The notes under the pieces were generated by a model, which was not told the DNA's origin, made no database searches, and saw only the letters and a program-made list of their open reading frames with translations. Positions 23,695-31,410 of a stretch of DNA of 32,406 nucleotides are shown here, one piece after another. The translations under genes were made by a program, and so were the position numbers. Position 1 is the first letter of the stretch; each line of letters starts with the position of its first letter. The DNA comes from Candidatus Rhodoferax odensensis (GTDB taxonomy: Bacteria > Pseudomonadota > Gammaproteobacteria > Burkholderiales > Burkholderiaceae_C): the NCBI GenBank assembly GCA_016718405.1, contig JADKDJ010000027.1:1-32406 (forward strand), in the 5' to 3' direction.

Positions 23695-23710
23695 CTAACC
23701 AAATGGTCAA
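23695..23710. promoter_or_regulatory. RutR-type operator upstream of the ABC transporter operon
   Basis: CTAACCAAATGGTCAA matches the E. coli RutR consensus TTGACCANNTGGTCAA at 12 of 14 fixed positions. It lies 40 bases upstream of the ATPase start codon, in a shared gap with the S41 peptidase gene. The operon's own RutR-like regulator is the natural binder. Confidence 0.72.
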
Positions 23711-23810
23711 GTTATTTTAGCGACCTGCTGTTCGACCGGGCCTGCGTAAAAACCCGTGACCGGATGCCCCCGTTGCGGCCCCTACAATCGCCGCAACCAA
23801 CGAGACACCT

Positions 23811-25466
23811 ATGAGAACCATCGCGTCGACAATGATTCTGGCCGCGCTGCTATCGGCCTGCGGTGGTGGGGGTGGCGGCACCGCTACGCCCGAGCCCACC
23901 AGTCCCGGGTCGACCACGCCAACGTATGTCGAGCCCCCGATTGCCGCCTCATCCAGCGTGGCGCAACAGTGCGCCGCGCCCAGGCCAACGGGCACCATCA
24001 ATCCCGACACTGGCAGGCCCTACGGCGACGTGCAGGGCTCTCTCACCGACGAGAAGCTGTGGATTCGCGGCTTCGTCAACGAAACCTACCTGTGGTACAG
24101 CGACGTGGTGCCACAAGACCCCGCCCTGTTTGCACTGGGCGCCACGGCACCCTACGTGGACCCGTCGGACAACAGCCGCACCACGCTGGACCTCAATACC
24201 AACTTCGATGTGGTAGACACCTACTTCAACAGCCAGCGCTCGCTGTTGGTCACCCGTTCAGGCAAACCCAAAGACCAGTTTCACTTTACCTATGCCACAG
24301 CCGAGTATTTGGAACAATCAAGCTCGGGCAGCAGTGTGGGCTTTGGTTTTCAGGTCGAGCTGCTGGCCAGCCGGGCACCACGCAATGTGGTGGTGGCCTA
24401 CACCGAGCCAGGTTCACCTGCTGCAACCAACGGTTTGCTGCGCGGTGCCAAGTTCCTCACCATCAACGGCGTGGACGTGATCAACGGCGAACCCGATGTG
24501 ATCAACGAGGGTCTGTTCTCGCCAGCCGAAGGCAAGTTGTATACCTTTGAGGTATTGGACCCGGGCGCAACCACGTCGCGATCCTTCTCCATGACGGCCA
24601 GTACCCTGGCCTCAACCCCAGTGCAGAACGTGCGCACCCTGCCTGCCCCCCATACCAGCGTGGGTTATGTGCAGTTCAACGACCACATCGCCACCGCCGA
24701 GGCGCAACTGATCGCCGCGGTCAACCAGCTCAAGACCGCCAACGGCGGCGCCGGCATCAGCGACCTGGTGCTGGACCTGCGCTACAACGGCGGGGGCTAC
24801 CTCGACATCGCCAGCGAGTTGGCCTACATGATCGCCGGGCGCAGTGCCACCGCGGGCAAAGCGTTTGAGAAGACGATCTATAACAACAAGAACCCGTTTG
24901 GTCAGAGCCAGGCCGACGCCGCGATCCCGTTTCACACGGTCTCTCAGGGTTTCTCGGTGAGCTACGGCCAAAGCCTGCCGCAGCTGGGCTTGTCGCGCGT
25001 GTTTGTGCTGACCGGCAGAGGCACATGCTCGGCCAGCGAAGCCATCATCAATGGCCTGAATGGCGCCGGCGTCGAGGTGATCCTGATCGGCGACACCACT
25101 TGCGGCAAGCCCTATGGCTTCTACCCGGAAGACAACTGCGGCGTGACCTACTTCGCGATCCAGTTCCAGGGCGTCAACCAACTCGGTTTTGGCGACTACG
25201 CGGACGGTTTCATCCCCGGCGGAACCGGTACGCCCGCCAACCAGCTCAAGGGCTGTGTGGTGGCCGATGACTTCAGCAAGCCATTGGGCGACCCGGCCGA
25301 GGCCCGGCTGGCGGCGGCGCTGCAGTACCGCGACAACGCAACGTGCCCGCCAGCCAAGGCGAGTGGCCTGGTCAGTGGCGTTTCCGTGCGCACACTGGGT
25401 CAGTCGCTCAAAGGTCGCTCGGCGCTACGCGAAAACCGCATTCTGCGACCCAGGACGCGGCAGTAA
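23811..25466 (+). CDS. S41-family peptidase (C-terminal processing type), lipoprotein
   Basis: A 551-residue lipoprotein. The lipobox LLSAC puts the modified Cys at residue 17, followed by a Gly-rich and Pro/Thr-rich linker. A PDZ-like domain spans about 160-270 (SVGFGFQVEL, EPGSPAATNGLLRGAKFLTING), and the tail-specific protease domain about 275-490 (VLDLRYNGGGYLD). The catalytic Ser407 in CSASEA and Lys433 in TTCGKPYG form the Ser-Lys dyad, at a spacing of 26 against 25 in Prc. Its role is probably periplasmic or outer-membrane proteolysis; the substrate is unknown. It is transcribed divergently from the ABC operon. Confidence 0.9.
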   Translation: MRTIASTMILAALLSACGGGGGGTATPEPTSPGSTTPTYVEPPIAASSSVAQQCAAPRPTGTINPDTGRPYGDVQGSLTDEKLWIRGFVNETYLWYSDVVPQDPALFALGATAPYVDPSDNSRTTLDLNTNFDVVDTYFNSQRSLLVTRSGKPKDQFHFTYATAEYLEQSSSGSSVGFGFQVELLASRAPRNVVVAYTEPGSPAATNGLLRGAKFLTINGVDVINGEPDVINEGLFSPAEGKLYTFEVLDPGATTSRSFSMTASTLASTPVQNVRTLPAPHTSVGYVQFNDHIATAEAQLIAAVNQLKTANGGAGISDLVLDLRYNGGGYLDIASELAYMIAGRSATAGKAFEKTIYNNKNPFGQSQADAAIPFHTVSQGFSVSYGQSLPQLGLSRVFVLTGRGTCSASEAIINGLNGAGVEVILIGDTTCGKPYGFYPEDNCGVTYFAIQFQGVNQLGFGDYADGFIPGGTGTPANQLKGCVVADDFSKPLGDPAEARLAAALQYRDNATCPPAKASGLVSGVSVRTLGQSLKGRSALRENRILRPRTRQ

Positions 25467-25472
25467 GGGCGG

Positions 25473-26051
25473 CTACTCGGCCTGTGCTTTGGCCAGCTTC
25501 TCGCTCTTCCAGTACACGTCGTCCCCCACCGTGCCATCGGTACGGTAGCGGTTGAGCACGCGCGCCAGCACAAACATCAAATCGCTCAGGCGGTTGAGGT
25601 ATTGGCGCGGGGTCTCGTTCAGCGCCTCGTGTGCTTCCAGCGCCACCACCGCGCGCTCGGCGCGGCGCGCCACGGTGCGGCAGACATGCGCGATGGAGGC
25701 ACCGCGGGTACCCGCCGGCAGGATGAATTCCTCCAGCCGCGGCAGCGCGGCGTTGTGCTCGGCCAGCGCTTCGTCCAGCGCCAACACGGCCTGCGGCTTG
25801 AGCAGCTCAAAGCCGGGGATCGACAGCTCGCCACCCAGGTTGAACAACTCATGCTGTATCTCCACCAGCAGGGTGCGGACTTCCGGCGGCATGGCTTCGC
25901 ACAGCAGCACGCCGATGTTGGAATTGAGTTCGTCCACCTCGCCCAGTGCGTGGATGCGCGGGCTGTTTTTGGAGACCCGGGTGTTGTCGCCCAGACCGGT
26001 GGTGCCGTTGTCGCCGGTGCGTGTGGCGATTTGTGTCAGTCGTTTTCCCAT
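25473..26051 (-). CDS. PduO-type cob(I)alamin adenosyltransferase
   Basis: A 192-residue ATP:cob(I)alamin adenosyltransferase of the PduO/MMAB type. The ATP-binding N-terminal motif is TRTGDNGTTGLGDNTRVSK (residues 11-29), followed by GEVDELNS, and the C-terminal helices RTVARRAERAVVAL and YLNRLSDLMFVLAR carry the Arg/Asp residues of the active site. It makes adenosylcobalamin, the cofactor of the KamDE aminomutase encoded 14 kb away in this window, a plausible functional link but not an operon. It is divergent from the FAD-oxidase gene and converges with the S41 gene, leaving 6 bases. Confidence 0.94.
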   Translation of the reverse strand: MGKRLTQIATRTGDNGTTGLGDNTRVSKNSPRIHALGEVDELNSNIGVLLCEAMPPEVRTLLVEIQHELFNLGGELSIPGFELLKPQAVLALDEALAEHNAALPRLEEFILPAGTRGASIAHVCRTVARRAERAVVALEAHEALNETPRQYLNRLSDLMFVLARVLNRYRTDGTVGDDVYWKSEKLAKAQAE

Positions 26052-26126
26052 TGCAGTCCTAATCAGTTGCGCTCAGGATTATCCCCGCCATACGTCGTAA
26101 ACTGAATGACCCCACTGGAGTCCGCC

Positions 26127-27560
26127 ATGAATGCTCCCACCATCCCGCAGCACTTGCTGCCTGAGATCCACCTGCGCGAGGTGCCCACGGCCTTGGTTGA
26201 CGCGCTGAAGTCAAGGTTCGGCGAGCGTTGTTCCACCGCTCTGGTCGTGCGCGAACAACATGGCCGCGACGAATCCTCGTTCGAAGCACCCCCGCCAGCG
26301 GCGGTGGTGTTTGCCGAGTCCACCGCTGATGTCGCGGCGGCCGTCACGCTGGCGGCGGCGCACCACGTGCCGGTGATTCCGTTTGGCGTGGGCTCCTCGC
26401 TGGAAGGGCATTTGTTGGCGGTGCAGGGCGGCATCAGCATTGATGTGAGCCGCATGAACCAGGTGCTGGCTATCAATGCCGAAGACCTGACCGTCACCGT
26501 GCAGCCGGGCGTGACCCGCAAACAACTCAACGACGAGATCAAGAGCACCGGCCTGTTCTTCCCGATCGACCCCGGCGCCGACGCCAGCATCGGCGGCATG
26601 GCCGCCACCCGCGCCAGCGGCACCAATGCCGTGCGCTACGGCACCATGCGCGAGAACGTATTGGCGCTTGAAGTCGTCACCGCCAGCGGCGAAGTCATCC
26701 GCACCGGCACCCGCGCCAAGAAGAGCAGTGCCGGCTACGACCTGACACGCCTGATGGTGGGCAGCGAGGGCACGCTGGGCGTGATCACCGAGGTCACGGT
26801 CAAACTCTACCCGCTGCCTGAGGCAATCTCGGCCGCCATCTGCTCCTTCCCCAGCATCGAAGCGGCGGTGCGCACCACCATCCAGATCATCCAGATGGGC
26901 ATTCCGATTGCCCGCGTCGAACTGATCGACGCACACACCGTGCGCATGGTCAACCAGTACGCCAAGCTCGGGCTGCGCCAGGAGCCACTGCTGCTGATGG
27001 AGTTCCACGGCTCGCCGGCAAGCGTCAAGGAACAAGCCGAACTGGTGCAGGAGATTGCGACCGAGCATGGCGGCAACGCTTTTGAGTGGGCCACCACGCC
27101 GGAGGAACGCACCCGGCTGTGGACCGCGCGGCACAACGCCTACTTTGCCGCGATCCAGTCCAAGCCGGGCTGCCGCGCCATCTCCACCGACACCTGTGTG
27201 CCAATCTCTCGCCTGGCTGACTGCCTGCTGGACTCGATTGCAGAAGCCGACGCCACCGACATCCCCTACTTTCTGGTCGGCCACGTGGGGGATGGCAACT
27301 TCCACTTTGGTTACCTGATCGACCCGGCCAAACCCGAGGAACGCGAGGTCGCCGAAAAGCTCAACCACCAGTTGGTCAGTCGCGCCCTGAGTTTGGGCGG
27401 CACCTGCACCGGTGAACACGGGGTGGGCTTGCACAAGATGGACTTCCTGGTGACCGAGGCGGGCACCGGTGCGATCGACATGATGCGCGCCATCAAGCAG
27501 GCGCTGGACCCGCACAACATCATGAATCCGGGCAAGATTTTTGCGATGGGTCGGGGCTAA
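26127..27560 (+). CDS. FAD-binding D-lactate/2-hydroxyacid dehydrogenase
   Basis: A 477-residue VAO-type flavoprotein. The PCMH FAD-binding domain lies at about 40-220, with IPFGVGSSLEGH and the glycine-rich PGADASIGGMAATRASGTNAVRYG for the pyrophosphate. A C-terminal FAD-oxidase domain has VGHVGDGNFH and GGTCTGEHGVG with the substrate-binding His and Glu. It is closest to LDHD and glycolate oxidase GlcD, so a D-lactate (cytochrome) or D-2-hydroxyacid dehydrogenase is likely; the exact substrate is open. The ATG at 26127, with GGAG 7 bases before it, is preferred over one at 26106. Confidence 0.92.
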   Translation: MNAPTIPQHLLPEIHLREVPTALVDALKSRFGERCSTALVVREQHGRDESSFEAPPPAAVVFAESTADVAAAVTLAAAHHVPVIPFGVGSSLEGHLLAVQGGISIDVSRMNQVLAINAEDLTVTVQPGVTRKQLNDEIKSTGLFFPIDPGADASIGGMAATRASGTNAVRYGTMRENVLALEVVTASGEVIRTGTRAKKSSAGYDLTRLMVGSEGTLGVITEVTVKLYPLPEAISAAICSFPSIEAAVRTTIQIIQMGIPIARVELIDAHTVRMVNQYAKLGLRQEPLLLMEFHGSPASVKEQAELVQEIATEHGGNAFEWATTPEERTRLWTARHNAYFAAIQSKPGCRAISTDTCVPISRLADCLLDSIAEADATDIPYFLVGHVGDGNFHFGYLIDPAKPEEREVAEKLNHQLVSRALSLGGTCTGEHGVGLHKMDFLVTEAGTGAIDMMRAIKQALDPHNIMNPGKIFAMGRG

Positions 27561-27688
27561 ATCCAGGCGTCTCGCCAACAGACTCGAAGTAAAGCACCTC
27601 TACCGTGACGCCATGGCCTTCAGTGGGTACGCCAAGAGTTCACAACTGCGTCCCGGCCCATCTGGTTGAGAAAGTCGTCAATGCCTCG

Positions 27689-28273
27689 TCATCGCCTCGC
27701 AGGCTTCAGTCGATACGTTGACAATTCACAGTCGCCACCTGCACCGTCGGCTTCCACCAGCAGCCCGATTCCTTGACCGTAGCGTTTGCCGCGCCAGGCC
27801 CAGTACTTTTCTTGCGATATACCGGGGGTTTCCGCCGAGTAGTTTTCCAAGAAGACGGTCTTCACCTTGGAATACTTTTCCATGTCGGAGCGACCGATCT
27901 TGACAACCTTCAAGTCGCCAAATCCCTGGTTCACCTTCGGGGATACGCTAATCAGCGGCCGCGCGTCCTCGAGGGTTTCCTTAAACGCCTCCATAACGAT
28001 GCCGTCCGCGCTGACGTAAACATAGCTGACAAGTGGTTTGGGATCCTTCCCCACCCGCACTTCCATGCGATAAGTCTTAAAGCCGCTATTCTGCGTAACC
28101 GTCGTAAGCGCCACCTTTTTGGTAGTCTGGTATTCGCCCTCCAGCGAACACCTGTAGGTCCAAGTGTTTCCCGACGCCAAGGGAAAGTACGCACTCTCAA
28201 TCGGTACGTTTTGAGCATTGGCGCTGTATGCGCCGAAGGCACAACACGCGACCACCATGAGTAGTCGCCTCAC
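27689..28273 (-). CDS. Small exported protein downstream of M15 peptidase, possible immunity protein
   Basis: A 194-residue protein. Starting from a GTG at 28273 it has a signal peptide (basic VRRLL, hydrophobic MVVACCAFGAYSANA, then cleavage near ANA). The mature part contains YFPLASGNTWTYRC, a motif also seen in other exported proteins of unknown function, and ends with a C-terminal Cys pair partner (GGDCELS). The GTG overlaps the stop of the upstream M15 peptidase gene as GTGA, so they are coupled. A later ATG at 28258 is possible. Secreted-peptidase genes followed by a coupled periplasmic protein are typical of effector/immunity pairs; that is the basis of the suggestion, not a match. Confidence 0.6.
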   Translation of the reverse strand: MRRLLMVVACCAFGAYSANAQNVPIESAYFPLASGNTWTYRCSLEGEYQTTKKVALTTVTQNSGFKTYRMEVRVGKDPKPLVSYVYVSADGIVMEAFKETLEDARPLISVSPKVNQGFGDLKVVKIGRSDMEKYSKVKTVFLENYSAETPGISQEKYWAWRGKRYGQGIGLLVEADGAGGDCELSTYRLKPARR

Positions 28274-28956
28274 AAGATTTCGAAATGAACGCACCCGTTT
28301 CTCTCTTTCAACACTTTGCCACTCAATAGTCGCGGATGTGCGCGCCAAACCAACTTGATGATCTCGACTTGTTTATTGTCTGACGGGCCACCAACGTCTA
28401 TCGCCTTGCCGAGCTGGTGGGCGCTCTTTCCAGGCGTGGCAATCTGCTGCCCAATGCCTCGAATCATCTCCAGGGCTCTTTGCTCATTGACAGCCAAATC
28501 TTGGTTGACTTTGTCGTACTCCGCTTGCGAATACTTCTGTATCACTTGTGCCTTGAAAGTGCTGCGGAAAAAGCCATGCAATATTCTTCTTTGTTGAGAA
28601 GCATCTCGATACCCACTGGTGCATCTACTCCCGGCGGGCAACAGCGGACTGACAGTATCCCAGGCTTCTCGCAACCTTCCTGGCAGCAATACACTGGAGT
28701 CAATCGGTTTAATGGACCAGTTTCTAATGAACTCGATCGTTCTCCCGCTGCATGCGATGATCCCGTCTGGTTTCGCCATCCAATGGCTTTGAGTATCAGC
28801 AATTCCCATTAGAAGGGCGTTGTCAAATTCGCCGTTCGAAACGTAAGTGAGTGGGATCTTTCCAATGTGAACGAGGGCCCGGGCCACAGCGATCACATCG
28901 TTAGCCTTGTTTGGTTGACTTCTCCCGACTGGTTGTCCAATTTTCAACGCTATCAT
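28270..28956 (-). CDS. M15/hedgehog-like D-Ala-D-Ala-type peptidase
   Basis: A 228-residue protein. The N-terminal ~55 residues (GQPVGRSQPNKANDVIAVARAL) resemble the small peptidoglycan-binding-like domain of some T6SS amidase and peptidase effectors. The C-terminal ~120 residues are a zinc D,D-peptidase: SGYRDASQQRR near 114-124, then His180-x6-Asp187 (SAHQLGKAIDV) and His224 in VHFEI as metal ligands. Glu218 lies six residues before His224, the spacing of the hedgehog-type catalytic Glu. It has no signal peptide, so delivery by a secretion system or by lysis is implied. A strong GGGAGG lies 8 bases before the ATG. Confidence 0.78.
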   Translation of the reverse strand: MIALKIGQPVGRSQPNKANDVIAVARALVHIGKIPLTYVSNGEFDNALLMGIADTQSHWMAKPDGIIACSGRTIEFIRNWSIKPIDSSVLLPGRLREAWDTVSPLLPAGSRCTSGYRDASQQRRILHGFFRSTFKAQVIQKYSQAEYDKVNQDLAVNEQRALEMIRGIGQQIATPGKSAHQLGKAIDVGGPSDNKQVEIIKLVWRAHPRLLSGKVLKERNGCVHFEIL

Positions 28957-29213
28957 TGTTTAGATCCCTCCCACATGAATTGATTTTTTCGCAATGCAAG
29001 TTCTTGCCATCCGCGAGTCTCTAAGGAGCCGCGACAGCCGATCTTGACTACCTGTCTGCCGATGGCGCGACCCTTGGCGTGCGAAGCATAATGGCATTGG
29101 GGGGCAAACTGTTCGATGCGCCTCACTCTCTTGTATCCAAAAGTAACCTTGCCCTCGAACCCCGCGACTTGACAGCCTGAACCGACCCATGTCGACCGGT
29201 CAAACCTCGGCAC
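28953..29213 (-). CDS. Small hypothetical protein preceding the peptidase gene
   Basis: An 86-residue frame with a GTG start. Its end overlaps the peptidase start by ATGA. It has three Cys (GSGCQVAG, FAPQCHYAS, KIGCRGS) and many basic residues. No family was recognised. It could be the first gene of the three-gene set or an artefact of the open frame; coupling to the peptidase is the only support, as no good ribosome binding site is seen. Confidence 0.35.
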   Translation of the reverse strand: MPRFDRSTWVGSGCQVAGFEGKVTFGYKRVRRIEQFAPQCHYASHAKGRAIGRQVVKIGCRGSLETRGWQELALRKNQFMWEGSKQ

Positions 29214-29288
29214 TATGGCGCGCCACCAAGAAGAAGACCCGAAGCACCCATCGCCCGAGCACTCGACCTACTCGAAGAGGAGCATGCA

Positions 29289-30482
29289 ATGACACAACTC
29301 AAAGGGCTCGCATCTGCTCTGTTGCTCGTGGGTTTGATGGCGTGTGGTGGCGGCACCGGCCTCCCGGTCGCGGACCAGGATGCGGGCAACCACCCACTGA
29401 GTCGCTTGCGCCGCGCCGCCTCCGCCCCGCACTCGGTGCCAGGCACCACTTCACTGAATACCCCAGTGGTGGCTGGCAAGTCAGCGGCCGCCGCAGCGCT
29501 GCCAAGCATCACGGCCACCGCTTTTCTGAATTGGGCCGAGGGTCGTTACCCCGACCTGTTGCCGCCACCTGGGAAGCGGTCACCCTGAGCGGGTGGTTGG
29601 TTCGACTCTACCGGGGCCCACTTTATCTGGGAGTGCGTGACGATGGCAACATCTATGCCTACGGGCAGCTGACCGAGTACCAAGTCCTGGCCGCTGGGCA
29701 CGCTATCCGACTACGCCTGTTTGGTCGCCACCTGCTTGCCGCCCGACCCCGTCGGCACCGGCATCGTCGTCGGCCTGAGCGGCATCGCGGCCTGGGACGC
29801 CCTGCCTGCGGACCAGAAGGCGCGCGTCAATACCACCATGCGCAGCTTCTTCCTTCATCAATCGGTAGGCGGCGATCTGGAAGACGGCGCGCAAGCGATC
29901 GGCTACAAGTTCGAATACGCCGACGGCCACGCCACCAGTCTGGCCAACGGCCTTAACGGCGGCTTGTTCTCTGCGAGCAATGGCGACTACGCGGGAAAGA
30001 TTGCCGAGTTCCGCAACATGGCGCTGGCCAACCGCACTGGCCTGGGCGTGGCCATCATGAAGTTTGGTTACGCCGACATCGTGGTCGACAAACTGGCCGC
30101 CGCCCAGAGCGAATACCTGGCCGCCGTGAACGCGCTCAAGGCGCAGGGTGTGCGGGTGTTGCATGTCACGCCACCGCTGGTCTACAACGCGCCGCCCGAG
30201 AACGCGCCCAAGATGCAGATGCGCGCCTGGATGATGAGCACCTTTGCGCAAGACACCATTTTTGATCTCGAAGACGTGCAGAGCATCGACCCCGCTACCG
30301 GTGCGCGCTGCGAGCGTGCTGGCTCGTGGGAGATTTGCGACGCCGTGCGCTCCACCGCCACCTGCCCCAGTTTGAACCAGGGCGTCGACGCCCCATCAGG
30401 CCAAGGCCATTTGTGCTTCAATCCGCACGCGCAACGGCTTGCCAAGTCGTTTCTCTATGCGATTTATCGGGCGCAGTTGTAG
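29289..30482 (+). pseudogene. Lipoprotein with SGNH-hydrolase-like domain, two frameshifts
   Basis: The start has a lipobox (LLVGLMAC, Cys19) and GAGGAG before the ATG at 29289. The first 90 codons end in the Burkholderiales-type motif FLNWAEGRYPDL. The expected continuation TWEAVTLSGWLVRLYRG and YLGVRDDGNIYAYGQ is one frame away (about 29567-29693), and the rest returns to the first frame at about 29695 (LGTLSDYACLVATCLPPDP) and runs to 30482. That means one base lost near 29560-29567, and one gained or two lost near 29694. The C-terminal ~230 residues (FFLHQSVGGDLEDG, MKFGYADIVVD, VTPPLVYN, FNPHAQRLAKSF) look like an SGNH-type hydrolase. Repaired, it would be about 397 residues. Confidence 0.7.
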
Positions 30483-30931
30483 TGTGTCAGCACTCGAGGG
30501 CCACGCTCCCGTGCTCCGCGTCCCGAGGGTTGGGTCCCGGCCCCTCCCGAAGTTTTCCGAGCGTACGAATCCACGCCCCCTTTTTTTGCCAGCGCCACAG
30601 CACCGTCATTGCGAGCGCAGCGCGGCAATCCATGTCTGCGGCACGCTACGGTGGATTGCCAACTTGCGTGAGAGAGCGAAATACGGCCGTGCTGGGTCGG
30701 CCAGCTTCACCGCGCTCAAGCCAAAACCCTTCCTCGGCGATTAGTCCGGCCAGTAGAATGACCGAACAAATTTCCGGCTATGGGCACACATTGATCACGG
30801 GACCGATATGCCGATTTCGAGGAAGACAAGCCCGTAGGTGAGATTGTATTGGGTCCGATGCTTCGAATGCATCCCGATCAGGCGTATCTGGCTACATTGC
30901 AAGCGGCGAGGGCGACATCGCGTTAAACCAC
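30483..30931. other. Non-coding stretch of about 450 bases
   Basis: It contains dispersed repeat copy E. No protein-coding frame with a domain or good ribosome binding site was seen; the frames there are open by GC bias. It ends at the small membrane-protein gene. Confidence 0.55.
30605..30672. repeat. Dispersed GTCATTGCGAG-type palindromic repeat, copy E (right arm broken)
   Basis: The left arm GTCATTGCGAGCGCAGCG with CGGCAATCCATG is close to the consensus. The partner begins TGGATTGCC and then diverges (AACTTGCGTGAGAG) instead of ending in GCAATGAC. Confidence 0.72.
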
Positions 30932-31258
30932 ATGGAAACCTCACTCGTGCAGGCGTTCAAGTTGGTGATCGTTTCTGCGACCGGCCTATCCAAAGATGCG
31001 CTGCACATTTACGCTGGGCTCGCCGTATTCCTGCTGATGGCTGTTCTTATGAGGGATCGCCCCTCCCTGGCGCGGCCTTGGTTTGTCGTACTGCTTGCCG
31101 CGATCGTCGTATAGGCATTGGATTTCAGAGATGACGTGACGAGCCTTGGACACTGGCGCTGGGCGGCAAGTTTGCATGACGTACTTAACACGATCGCATG
31201 GCCGTCGGTTCTCGCCGTCCTTTTCCACTTCCGGGTGTTTCGCTGGGGGAGACCATGA
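30932..31258 (+). pseudogene. Small membrane protein with an in-frame TAG at codon 61
   Basis: The frame from the ATG at 30932 encodes 60 residues with a membrane segment (HIYAGLAVFLLMAVLM) and a second one (PWFVVLLAAIVV), then TAG at 31112-31114. Reading on in the same frame gives 47 further coherent residues (ALDFRDD, LGHWRWAASLHDVLNT, WPSVLAVLF) to a stop at 31256-31258. If the TAG was once GAG the product would be 108 residues with three membrane segments and a conserved-looking loop. It is either a recent nonsense mutation or a sequence error. Confidence 0.6.
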
Positions 31259-31410
31259 TGTCTAACGGGTCTACGATGCGACAGACTGAGGTGCCAGGCT
31301 ACAGCTACAGTGCCAAATGGACGCTGAGTTGCTGCATTGCGCACCGACCTGTGTGCCGCCTGAGCGCGGCCAAGATACACATGCGCAGTTTTAACGGGTC
31401 AAACACTTAT

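Noticed and set aside
26211..27578. Minus-strand 455-residue frame opposite the FAD oxidase
   Set aside because: It is antisense to a gene with clear FAD and active-site motifs.
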